In this document: one piece after another, positions 1-6,612 of the stretch
How the letters are laid out: the number at the start of each line of letters is the position of its first letter
Position numbering within the stretch: the first letter of the stretch is position 1
Origin: Actinomycetes bacterium
GTDB lineage: Bacteria > Actinomycetota > Acidimicrobiia > Spongiisociales > UBA5794
DNA length: 11,296 nucleotides
NCBI GenBank assembly: GCA_023336855.1
Contig: JAMBLK010000034.1
Coordinates: 1 to 11,296, forward strand
Direction: 5' to 3'
Made by a program: the position numbers and the translations under genes
The notes under the pieces: generated by a model
Database searches by the model: none
Told to the model about the DNA's origin: nothing
Seen by the model: the letters and a program-made list of their open reading frames with translations, nothing else

Positions 1-907
1 CATCCAGATCTGTCGTCTCGTCGACGATGAGGGCGTCCTTGCCACCCATCTCCATGTAGGAGCGCTTCATCCACTTCTGGCCCTCATGGACTCTCGATGA
101 GCGCTCCCCGATGCGCAACCCGACTTCTTTGGACCCTGTGAAGTTGATGAAGCGAGTGGTGGGGTGATCCACCAGTGTGTCCCCTACCTCGGATCCCGGA
201 CCCGGCAGGAAGTTCACCACGCCGGCGGGCACACCGGCCTCTTCAACGACCTGCATGAACCCCCACCCCACCATGGGTGTGTTCGACGCAGGCTTCAACA
301 CGACCGTGTTCCCTGCCGCAACCGGGCCGACCGTCATACCGACCAGGATCGCCAACGGGAAGTTCCACGGCGGAATCACGACACCGGCACCGATCGGCAG
401 CAGCCACGACTCGTTGATCTCACCCGGATAGTCGTGCACCGCAACAGGTTCATCCATCGCCAGCGCCTGATGCGCGTAGTAGCGACAGAAATCGATCGCC
501 TCCGCCACGTCAGCTTCCGCTTCCGCCCAGTTCTTCCCTGCCTCGAACGTCTGCCATGCAGCGAACTCGTAGATCCGGTCAGCGATCAGGTCACCGATCC
601 GGTGGATGAGCTCGGCGCGCTCCTCTGCCGGTCGGCGGGACCATGCCGGGTATGCGTCCCATGCCGCAGCGAGTGCCGCAGCCGCATGCTCCGACGTCGC
701 CGACGACGCAGTGCCCACCACACGATCTGGCCGGGATGGATCGACACTGCGGATCACCCGGTCCGTCACGATCCGGTCACCGCCGATCACCAACGGCGCA
801 TGGACACCGAGTTCGCCGCCCACCTTGGCAAGCGCATCACGGTATGCGGCCAAGCAATCCGGTTCGGAGAAATCGGAGTACGACAGGGATCGATACGGCT
901 GCAACAC
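1..907 (-). CDS. 1-pyrroline-5-carboxylate dehydrogenase (L-glutamate gamma-semialdehyde dehydrogenase), N-terminal part
   Basis: This is an aldehyde dehydrogenase superfamily enzyme, most like the RocA/PruA type. That type oxidises glutamate gamma-semialdehyde to glutamate with NAD+ in proline and arginine breakdown. The minus frame is open for 302 codons from GTG at 907 and runs off the window, so about 60% of a usual ~515-residue protein is present. Visible motifs are PPWNFP (179-184, with oxyanion-hole Asn182), VLKPAS (Lys205, cofactor binding), FTGSKEVG (from 266) and EMGGKD (Glu296, general base). The catalytic Cys lies beyond the edge. The EMGGKDALIVDE stretch resembles RocA rather than generic aldehyde dehydrogenases. 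A GAGGAGG site precedes the start. TTG at 904, giving 301 codons, is an alternative with better spacing. The gene is divergent from the response regulator. The superfamily call is very safe, and the substrate call is good but rests on partial sequence. Confidence 0.9.
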   Translation of the reverse strand, partial: MLQPYRSLSYSDFSEPDCLAAYRDALAKVGGELGVHAPLVIGGDRIVTDRVIRSVDPSRPDRVVGTASSATSEHAAAALAAAWDAYPAWSRRPAEERAELIHRIGDLIADRIYEFAAWQTFEAGKNWAEAEADVAEAIDFCRYYAHQALAMDEPVAVHDYPGEINESWLLPIGAGVVIPPWNFPLAILVGMTVGPVAAGNTVVLKPASNTPMVGWGFMQVVEEAGVPAGVVNFLPGPGSEVGDTLVDHPTTRFINFTGSKEVGLRIGERSSRVHEGQKWMKRSYMEMGGKDALIVDETTDLD

Positions 908-911
908 AATG

Positions 912-918
912 CCTCCTC
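912..918 (-). promoter_or_regulatory. Ribosome binding site of the dehydrogenase gene
   Basis: On the minus strand the sequence reads GAGGAGG, a near-perfect Shine-Dalgarno site. It sits 4 nt before GTG (907) and 7 nt before the in-frame TTG (904). It fixes the start to one of these two adjacent codons. Confidence 0.75.
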
Positions 919-970
919 GTGACGATGACAACTCGATGGTACGCCAACCGGGTAGCTGGACCAGAGTCGA

Positions 971-1405
971 GTGACCGTTCAAGTGTCAGAGGTATCTGCC
1001 GATAACTGGTGGATGCAGCCATCCGTACTCGTCATCGAGGACTCGGCCAGCGTGCGCCGATTGATCGAAGTTTGTCTGCGCCCGCTGGGAGTGGAGATGC
1101 GCTTCGCCGAGGACGGTCTGACCGGGCTTGACGCAGCCCGGGCGACGGTGCCCGACGCCATCATTCTGGACATCGGATTGCCCGGTCTCGACGGGTGGGA
1201 AGTTCTTTCGCAGCTCCGCTCGGCACCCGACACGGTTGGTATTCGTGTCCTCGTTCTGACGGCCCATGCTCAACCGGAAATGGCCGATCGCGCGGCCGCT
1301 GGTGGCGCCGATGCGTTCATGACCAAGCCGTTCCGTCCAAGCGACTTGAGGGATTCGGTGGAATCGCTGCTGGCAGACGTAACGGCGACGATGCCGGCTG
1401 AGTAG
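971..1405 (+). CDS. Single-domain response regulator (CheY-like receiver)
   Basis: This is a phospho-receiver protein of a two-component system with no output domain. With the GTG start at 971 it has 144 residues. The receiver fold begins at PSVLVIEDS and fills the rest. The acidic pair is Glu23-Asp24 and the phosphoacceptor is Asp67 in ILDIGLPG. The switch Thr is Thr97 in VLVLTAH, the aromatic switch residue is Phe116, and the conserved Lys is Lys119 in TKPF. All residues needed for phosphotransfer are present. The in-frame ATG at 1013 gives 130 residues, starts immediately before the fold and is about equally likely, since neither start has a convincing ribosome site. No histidine kinase lies in the window, so its partner is unknown. 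It must act through protein contacts. The lipid kinase gene follows 63 bp downstream on the same strand and could be co-transcribed. Confidence 0.9.
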   Translation: MTVQVSEVSADNWWMQPSVLVIEDSASVRRLIEVCLRPLGVEMRFAEDGLTGLDAARATVPDAIILDIGLPGLDGWEVLSQLRSAPDTVGIRVLVLTAHAQPEMADRAAAGGADAFMTKPFRPSDLRDSVESLLADVTATMPAE

Positions 1406-1468
1406 CTGAGCCTCGGTACCGGATCCACTACAGACCACTACGGACTACGGACCGTACGCTTTCGGGCG
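1406..1468 (+). repeat. Intergenic spacer with 7-bp direct repeats
   Basis: The spacer between the response regulator and the lipid kinase contains two perfect adjacent copies of ACTACGG (1437-1443 and 1444-1450). A related ACTACAG lies just upstream at 1427-1433. The spacer also holds an 8-bp palindrome, CGGTACCG, around 1414-1421. A TACCGGAT-CCACT stretch here recurs with one inserted base in the spacer at 5608-5749. I see no stem followed by a T-run, so it is not an obvious intrinsic terminator. Confidence 0.6.
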
Positions 1469-2419
1469 ATGCGTCGACTACTCCTTCTCGCCAATCCCTC
1501 GGCCTCCGGATTCACCGGGGCGCTCTACCGCGACGTGGTTTCGACTCTCTCTGCAACGTTCGACGTCGATGCCGAGTGGCCTCAGGGAACGGACGCGACG
1601 CGAGAGCACGCATCACGGGCTGCCGACGAGGGTTACGAAATCGTTGTCGCCATGGGAGGCGACGGCGTTGTCCACCACGTGGCGAACGGCGTCGTCGGCA
1701 CGACGGCCGCTCTCGGGATCATCCCCGTGGGTACAACGAACGTGACGTCGCGAATCTTCGGCCTCCCCAAGCGACCGAAGCGTGCCGCAGCAGTTATCGC
1801 GGAACTGCCATCGGTTCCCACCCGCCTCGCCAGAATCGAGTCAACGATCGGCGGGAGTACACGCGTCGAGTACGCCACATTCGCAGTCGGTGTGGGGTTC
1901 GATGCCGATGTCGTCGAACGCGCCGAACGGCGTCCCCATTCGAAGACCTGGTTTGGCGGCGCCCACTACGCAGAGTCGGCGATCTCGACGCTTCTCTCCA
2001 AGTGGCGGGGTCGCCCGGCCAATCTCCGGGTCGACATCGATGGCGAGCGCATGGACGGTGTCGCTGCGCTCACCCAGGTTCATCATCCGTACACGTACTT
2101 CGGACCCGTTCCTCTTCACATCACGAGAGAACCCGTCGACGGCCTTGCCGCCGTGATCGCCGGGGACCTCGAGGTCCACCGATCCGCTGAGATCTTCGCC
2201 AGGGCGATCCTGAAACGGCCGATGAAGGACCGTCTCGGCGCACGTGTGTTCAGCTGTTTCGAGAGGTTGACGATCGATGCGGATCCGGCGACTCCGTCCC
2301 AAGCGGATGGGGAACATCTCGGCATGATGTCTCACATCGAGATCACGCCGGTGAACGACGCGATGCTCGCAGTGCGCGACCCGGATGAATGCTGCGCGCC
2401 GCAGGACGATCGGGGTTAG
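1469..2419 (+). CDS. Diacylglycerol kinase-fold lipid kinase (DAGK/YegS/LCB5 family)
   Basis: This is a cytoplasmic, membrane-associated kinase of the DAGK catalytic-domain family. Members phosphorylate lipids such as diacylglycerol or sphingoid bases with ATP. The protein has 316 residues, close to the usual ~300 for bacterial members. The nucleotide-binding core is visible in order: NPSASG (9-14), MGGDGVVHHVANG (from 62, with GGDG at 63-66) and IPVGTTN (85-91). A family-typical middle segment contains GVGFDADVVERAE, and a C-terminal beta domain includes PSQADGE. The residue after GGDG is Val instead of the usual Thr, a mild variant. The ATG at 1469 has no strong ribosome site, but the protein begins directly at the first beta strand, which supports this start. 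The substrate cannot be told from sequence. Its stop codon overlaps that of the convergent channel gene. Confidence 0.9.
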   Translation: MRRLLLLANPSASGFTGALYRDVVSTLSATFDVDAEWPQGTDATREHASRAADEGYEIVVAMGGDGVVHHVANGVVGTTAALGIIPVGTTNVTSRIFGLPKRPKRAAAVIAELPSVPTRLARIESTIGGSTRVEYATFAVGVGFDADVVERAERRPHSKTWFGGAHYAESAISTLLSKWRGRPANLRVDIDGERMDGVAALTQVHHPYTYFGPVPLHITREPVDGLAAVIAGDLEVHRSAEIFARAILKRPMKDRLGARVFSCFERLTIDADPATPSQADGEHLGMMSHIEITPVNDAMLAVRDPDECCAPQDDRG

Positions 2420-3261
2420 GTCTCTTCGGGTCGAGAGTCGATCGTCAGGTGCGGATACGGTATCTCGATGCCTTCGTTGGCGAAGCGATTCTTGATCCGT
2501 CTGAGGAACTCACGTTTCACCGCCCACCGCTGCTCCGGATGAGTGGTCATCACGACTCGCACGATCACGCCTGAATCCGCGAGTTCGTTGACACCGAGAA
2601 CCGTTGGTTCGTCGACGAGACGCGGACCCCACTCCGGATCAGTAGCAAGCACGATCGTCTCGTCGGTGATCACCTCGATCGCCCTGTCGACGGACTCCTC
2701 ATACGCCACGGCAAGGTCGAAGACAATGCTGCTGGTTTCGTGGGTGAGATTCGTAGCGACGCGAACGGCCCCGTTCGGAATGTGATAAACGCTCCCATCG
2801 AGTCCTCGCAGGACGGTGGTCCGGAGGCGAACCTCGATCACCGTTCCGGAGACTCCGGCGAGCTCGACGACGTCGCCGACGGAGTACTGATCCTCGATCA
2901 GAACGAAGAGACCGGCGATCACATCCTTGACGAAATCCTGCGCTCCGAACCCGATCCCGATGCCGACGACGGACAGAGAGGCAACGATGGGAGCGATTGG
3001 AACTCCCCATACCGCCAGGCCGGTCACGACGGCGATGACCACGATGGCGAGAACCGCAAGTGTTGAGAAGGTGCGGGCGATCGTCTCGAGACGCTGAGCC
3101 CTCGCATGATTCTGGAGGTCGCCGGATTTCACGAGCTTGCGCTGCGTACGGCTGCTCCAACGGTGGATCACGAAACGCGTCACCAACCACACCACGACCG
3201 ACACAATGACAATCGACACGGTTTGCCAGATCTCGGTCCATGGTGTCGATGCGAAGATCAT
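2416..3261 (-). CDS. MscS-type mechanosensitive ion channel
   Basis: This small-conductance mechanosensitive channel has 281 residues, close to the 286 of E. coli MscS. Predicted membrane segments lie at about 11-33, 64-86 and 88-120. The third carries the MscS pore-helix pattern IGIGFGAQDFVKDVIAG (101-117). It is followed by the beta-domain signature (VGDVVEL, 128-134) and IPNG (161-164). A soluble alpha/beta domain forms the C-terminus. These channels open on membrane stretch and release solutes during hypo-osmotic shock. The gene is the last of a three-gene unit. Its ATG overlaps the stop of the GTPase gene upstream as ATGA, and a GGGGGGAG ribosome site lies 4 nt before it. Co-translation with two GTPases is the notable context. 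The family call is firm, and a role beyond osmotic release is inference. Confidence 0.95.
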   Translation of the reverse strand: MIFASTPWTEIWQTVSIVIVSVVVWLVTRFVIHRWSSRTQRKLVKSGDLQNHARAQRLETIARTFSTLAVLAIVVIAVVTGLAVWGVPIAPIVASLSVVGIGIGFGAQDFVKDVIAGLFVLIEDQYSVGDVVELAGVSGTVIEVRLRTTVLRGLDGSVYHIPNGAVRVATNLTHETSSIVFDLAVAYEESVDRAIEVITDETIVLATDPEWGPRLVDEPTVLGVNELADSGVIVRVVMTTHPEQRWAVKREFLRRIKNRFANEGIEIPYPHLTIDSRPEET

Positions 3262-4301
3262 GTCGCTCCCCCCGGGTTGTCATTTGCTATCTCGGCGCAC
3301 GCGACCCCCAGGGCAGCCACCGTCGCAGCAAGTTCGGCTCGCCGCTTCAATGCGATGTCGATCGAATCGGTCTCCCCACTCGAGGACTCAATCTCGAGAC
3401 GGAGCGGCCCTTCGATCTCGAACCGATCGAGGACACCGGCAAGCTGAGCTGACTCCCCTGCGGCGCCGCGGATCTCCTCGTGAGCATCGTCGGGGGTTCC
3501 GGTCCAGACACTGGCGTCGGAGGCAAGGCGCCGACCAGCGCGAAGAATGTCGGCAACGAGTTTCACACGATCGGCGCGCTTGTCAACGAGTACTCGCTCC
3601 AGCAAGGCTTTCAACTTGTCGACGCCGATCGGCTCTCCCCTGGACGGGGCCGCGGCAAAGGGGATCACTTCGGGATCGTGGAACCCGTCCAACTTGAGGA
3701 TTCCTCCCAGGTGGGCCTCCACGGCTTCGGCTTCCGCCTCGTCGAGGAGATCGATTTTGTTGAGAGCGAAGATGAACACCGGCTCGTACTCGATCATCTC
3801 GGCCAGGAACTCACCGTGGATCGACGGGTCGTGGTACTTGATCGGATCGAACATCCATATCACAGCGTCTACGAGGGGAAGGGTCTCCTCGACGAGCGAG
3901 CGATGATCATGGTTGACACTATCGAGATCGGGCAGATCGACGATCGCAAGACCGAAGCCACCGTCATATTCGACGATGGCTTCGATACCGACGGCCTCCA
4001 TCATCGACGAGATCACCGGGTCGTTGGCCGGAATCCATGCGAGGGGCTCATCGGTGTGGGGTCTGAGAGCACTCGTTGACACAACCTCTCGGCCGGCGAG
4101 CGCGTTGAGCAGGCTGGACTTCCCCGAGCCGGTTCCGCCGGCGATCGCGACAACGATCGTGCCGCTGAGATAGTCCCTGCGACGGCGCGCCGCGGCAGCG
4201 AGAGTTGCTGCATCGTCTCGATCTGCGTCGGAAGCCAGCCCATCGGAGGAAGCGATCGCGAGATCGAGGAGATCAAGAGCAGGAGTGAGGTCACGCAACA
4301 T
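3258..4301 (-). CDS. P-loop GTPase of the dynamin/YfjP-like type, canonical partner
   Basis: This TRAFAC-class GTPase has 347 residues and carries complete nucleotide-binding motifs. G1 is GGTGSGKSS (55-63), the G2 candidate is Thr83 in RPHTDEP, G3 is VDLPD (121-125) and G4 is NKID (171-174). The last position of G3 is Asp rather than Gly. The stretch DLPDLDSVNHDHRS, followed by FDPIKYHDPSIH, resembles actinobacterial YfjP/dynamin-like GTPases that occur as adjacent pairs. No membrane helix is visible, and the C-terminal ~120 residues are helical and polar. A GGGGGAGG ribosome site lies 9 nt before the ATG. The start overlaps the preceding GTPase gene by 11 bp and the stop overlaps the MscS start by 4 bp, so the three are almost certainly one operon. 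The cellular role is not known. GTPase activity is well supported, and membrane remodelling or channel control is inference. Confidence 0.85.
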   Translation of the reverse strand: MLRDLTPALDLLDLAIASSDGLASDADRDDAATLAAAARRRRDYLSGTIVVAIAGGTGSGKSSLLNALAGREVVSTSALRPHTDEPLAWIPANDPVISSMMEAVGIEAIVEYDGGFGLAIVDLPDLDSVNHDHRSLVEETLPLVDAVIWMFDPIKYHDPSIHGEFLAEMIEYEPVFIFALNKIDLLDEAEAEAVEAHLGGILKLDGFHDPEVIPFAAAPSRGEPIGVDKLKALLERVLVDKRADRVKLVADILRAGRRLASDASVWTGTPDDAHEEIRGAAGESAQLAGVLDRFEIEGPLRLEIESSSGETDSIDIALKRRAELAATVAALGVACAEIANDNPGGAT

Positions 4302-5607
4302 CGTCGGGAGCCTCCCCCGGCACCAGACCGGTCGCCGCGACCGCCTCTGCAGCCGCTCTCAGCTCCGCAGGCGAGACCCGGCTGGATGGGTCAAGACCGG
4401 CTCTGAAAGCAGCGATCCTCTTCGAACCGGCATCGCGCAGGGCCGTAGCCAGCGCCGCTCCCTGGTCGAATCTGAGTTCGGGCAGTCGCTCACGCAGCGC
4501 CTTGCGCACTCGTTTCGGTGGGCGTCGGTCGAAATCGACGGAGAGTTTCCACATCTCATCGCGCACAGCTCTCGAACGCAGCGGGTGAAGCCGTCGCCAC
4601 TTGATCGATGCCACTGCGAATTCAGTGGTCGATTGATGCCAATCATCGATCGGTCCCTGATCGATGGGCGGAAGCGACATGGCCGCATCGGCAACGGATC
4701 GCGAGGAAACGTCGTCTGCAGCCACAACATCTGCGAGCTCGCCGATCGCTCGATCTGTGGCGTCAGCCGTCATGGCCACGATCTTGGGAGCGGCGGCTAC
4801 CCACTCATCTTGTGCTGTTGCCGAAAGATCCCGACGGTCGACTCGTGCCCGTGCGAATGCATCGTCGGCTTTCCCTACGACGATCTGGGATGCGACGACG
4901 TGCTCTGTGAGAACCGCTGCAACGTCCCCGGCCCGCGTCGCGGAGCGCGTCGCCGCCGCTCGGTCACGCTGCTCCATGAGATCGCCGCGGTCGTGAACCA
5001 TGTCGTCAAGAATCATCTTCAGGAGAACCGCCTCGGTCCCAACGACGACGTCGATAGATGCTCCCAGCTTCAGCTCTGCATCGTCGGCAAGGCTCTGGAA
5101 GCCGGATTGATCCTCCGGGCCGACCGAAAGGGCAATCACCGTCGGGAGGCCTCGCTCCCGGACGGCCGCCAGCAGAGTGGCGGTGATCGCGTCGGCATAT
5201 CGCTCGGGAGATGTCACAAAGACGACAACGTCGACGAGGTCGAGCACGCTGGCAACTGCGTCCGGGTAGTGCTCGGCGGCCGGTGTATCAACGAGGGCCA
5301 CGCCGGGCAGAGGGTCCGGATCGGAAATCCTGATGCCGGGCAGATACGCAGGGTCCACGTCGCCCCAAACGGCTATCTCGGTCGTCGTCGGACGCAACGG
5401 TCCGGCGGTGACCACCCTCGCACCCGCAAGTGCGTTGACGATCTCCGACTTCCCCACTCCGGAGGCGCCGACGACTCCGACGATCAGCGGACCATCGAAT
5501 CCAGATCGGGCAACGAGTCTCTCGAGCGGTTGCAGTGCCGGCTCTGCCAGGCTCGGATCGAGCGCGGAGAGCAGAGCATGAAGATGTTGAGCCGGCTGAC
5601 GATCCAT
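4291..5607 (-). CDS. P-loop GTPase-like protein with degenerate specificity motif, paired with the downstream GTPase
   Basis: The protein has 438 residues from ATG at 5607. The Walker A/G1 motif is intact at GASGVGKS (47-54). A G2-like RPTTTE follows (72-77), matching RPHTDE in the partner, and a short G3 lies at VDTPA (106-110). Where NKxD should be there is only ALSVGPEDQ (159-167), so guanine specificity may be lost. The remaining ~260 residues are mostly helical and charged with no membrane segment. The organisation mirrors the next gene, suggesting ancient duplication and a pseudo-GTPase/GTPase pair. The frame stays open further upstream, to about 6288, but that extension lies over the mca gene in another frame and is spurious. 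The chosen ATG begins a helical leader followed by the G domain. No strong ribosome site precedes it. Function is unknown, and the family call (dynamin/YfjP-like) is moderate. Confidence 0.8.
   Translation of the reverse strand: MDRQPAQHLHALLSALDPSLAEPALQPLERLVARSGFDGPLIVGVVGASGVGKSEIVNALAGARVVTAGPLRPTTTEIAVWGDVDPAYLPGIRISDPDPLPGVALVDTPAAEHYPDAVASVLDLVDVVVFVTSPERYADAITATLLAAVRERGLPTVIALSVGPEDQSGFQSLADDAELKLGASIDVVVGTEAVLLKMILDDMVHDRGDLMEQRDRAAATRSATRAGDVAAVLTEHVVASQIVVGKADDAFARARVDRRDLSATAQDEWVAAAPKIVAMTADATDRAIGELADVVAADDVSSRSVADAAMSLPPIDQGPIDDWHQSTTEFAVASIKWRRLHPLRSRAVRDEMWKLSVDFDRRPPKRVRKALRERLPELRFDQGAALATALRDAGSKRIAAFRAGLDPSSRVSPAELRAAAEAVAATGLVPGEAPDDVA
4311..4318 (-). promoter_or_regulatory. 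Ribosome binding site of the canonical GTPase gene
   Basis: The minus strand reads GGGGGAGG, 9 nt before the ATG at 4301 and inside the 3' end of the upstream GTPase gene. It supports this start and translational coupling. Confidence 0.6.
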
Positions 5608-5749
5608 AGTTGGTCTATTGAAACACAATGGGGGCGCTGAACCGAGTAGCGGAGTGGCGGAGTAGCTGAAAAGAGCGAGATGCCAGCTACCAGCTGCCAG
5701 CTGCCAGCAAGAGGGGTTCCGTGCCGGATACCGGATACCACTTCCGCTC
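5608..5749. repeat. Repeat-rich intergenic spacer (7- and 8-bp tandem repeats)
   Basis: The spacer lies between the mca stop and the GTPase operon start. It contains three short tandem arrays. The first is three copies of an 8-mer GAGTRGCG/T (5644-5667). The second is four copies of a 7-mer, TGCCAGC, TACCAGC, TGCCAGC, TGCCAGC (5681-5708). The third is two copies of CCGGATA (5724-5737). The second array contains CAGCTG, itself palindromic, so alternative pairings within it are possible. I see no open frame, no clear terminator and no convincing promoter, although a promoter for the GTPase operon should lie here or just upstream. Confidence 0.7.
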
Positions 5750-6586
5750 TCAGTCGAACAGATCGAATCCCTCGGGGTCTGCGCCATCTCTCGAAGCCAG
5801 GAGTTCGAAGTCTTCGTGGGGATAGACGGAGAGGATGATGTCGAGGGGGATCTGGAACCAGGGGCCATTGGGATCGATCTGGGTGCGATGGGCCCGCAGG
5901 GCGTCTCGCGCGCGCTCCACGTACGGTCCAATCTCGACAATCGTGAGGGGAGGGTCCACAGCATCCAGCCCGATTCGCTCGATCCATCGAGAGAACGGAG
6001 ACTCCATGCCGCGCGACTCCATCGCCTCGCTGAGAAGGCGCAGCCTCCGGAGCGAGAACACCGGCGCATAGAGACGGTCCGCCGCCCATGGATCGCCGGA
6101 ATCCGGATACCGGGCGGGATCGGCCGCAGCGTCGAAGACGGCCATGGAGAGATCATGGATACGCAGATGGTCCGGGTGTGGGTACCACTCGTGGTCGTCG
6201 TATCCCAGGATGACTTGTGGGCGCTCGGAACGAACGATTGAGACCAGGCGCTCCAGGATCTCGTCGAACGGAGAATTGACCAATGCATCCGGGTGGCGGT
6301 TGTCGTCGCTCCCCGGCATTCCTGAATCGCGGTATCCGAGCATCACCACGTCGTCGTATCCGATGATGCGGGCGGCCTCGCGGAGCTCGTATCGCCGGAC
6401 AGCGGCCAGATCGGTGCGTGCCGCATCCGTCTCGGCTTCCGGGTTCAGGATCTCTCCCGCTTCCCCTCCCGTTGCGGTGATGAGAACCGTTCGCATTCCA
6501 AGATCGTGGTACCGGGCAATCGTCGCGGCGCCCTTGCTCGACTCGTCATCCGGATGGGCATGAAGGGCAACGATCGTTCTCGGCAT
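5750..6586 (-). CDS. mca: Mycothiol S-conjugate amidase
   Basis: This is a zinc amidase of the PIG-L/LmbE fold. It cleaves mycothiol S-conjugates into a mercapturic acid, which is exported, and GlcN-Ins, which is recycled. It belongs to cytoplasmic detoxification in mycothiol-making actinomycetes. The protein has 278 residues from ATG at 6586. The metal motif is AHPDDE (10-15, with His11 and Asp14 as ligands). A second motif, YPHPDH (135-140), supplies the third ligand, probably His140. A C-terminal HRTQIDPNGPWF stretch is characteristic of Mca rather than the sister deacetylase MshB, as is PHEDFELLASR. A longer frame, up to 6685, exists but the metal site starts right after the chosen ATG. 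The nuclease gene ends 26 bp upstream on the same strand, so the two are probably co-transcribed. Mca versus MshB is the main ambiguity, and I favour Mca clearly. Confidence 0.88.
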   Translation of the reverse strand: MPRTIVALHAHPDDESSKGAATIARYHDLGMRTVLITATGGEAGEILNPEAETDAARTDLAAVRRYELREAARIIGYDDVVMLGYRDSGMPGSDDNRHPDALVNSPFDEILERLVSIVRSERPQVILGYDDHEWYPHPDHLRIHDLSMAVFDAAADPARYPDSGDPWAADRLYAPVFSLRRLRLLSEAMESRGMESPFSRWIERIGLDAVDPPLTIVEIGPYVERARDALRAHRTQIDPNGPWFQIPLDIILSVYPHEDFELLASRDGADPEGFDLFD

Positions 6587-6612
6587 CCACGCAGTCAACC
6601 ACACGCGGAGAC

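Noticed and set aside
571..600. Dense GATC sites (three in 30 bp here, common throughout)
   Set aside because: It may reflect codon usage (Ile ATC, Asp GAT followed by C) in a GC-rich genome. Without a composition-corrected count I cannot call it a signal.
164..922. Plus-strand open frames opposite the aldehyde dehydrogenase
   Set aside because: His/Arg-rich shadows with no motif. The minus strand carries a continuous dehydrogenase with all expected motifs.
1793..1799. GTTATCG inside the lipid kinase gene as a third copy of the VanW upstream element
   Set aside because: It is in the middle of a coding region with no suitably spaced TANNNT block. A 7-mer is expected about once or twice by chance in this window on both strands.
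4285..5640. 451-residue open frame on the plus strand opposite the degenerate GTPase gene
   Set aside because: It has no recognisable domain and a Cys/Arg-rich low-quality composition. It is complementary to a gene with P-loop motifs and overlapping operon structure.
5681..5708. Short direct repeats considered as a CRISPR array
   Set aside because: Units are 7 bp and contiguous with no spacers, and no cas operon is nearby. The Cas4-like nuclease alone is not evidence of CRISPR.
5608..6288. Upstream extension of the degenerate GTPase frame to 665 residues
   Set aside because: The extra 227 residues run through the repeat spacer and out of frame through mca, with Ser/Arg-rich content and no homology signal. 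The ATG at 5607 is the sensible start.
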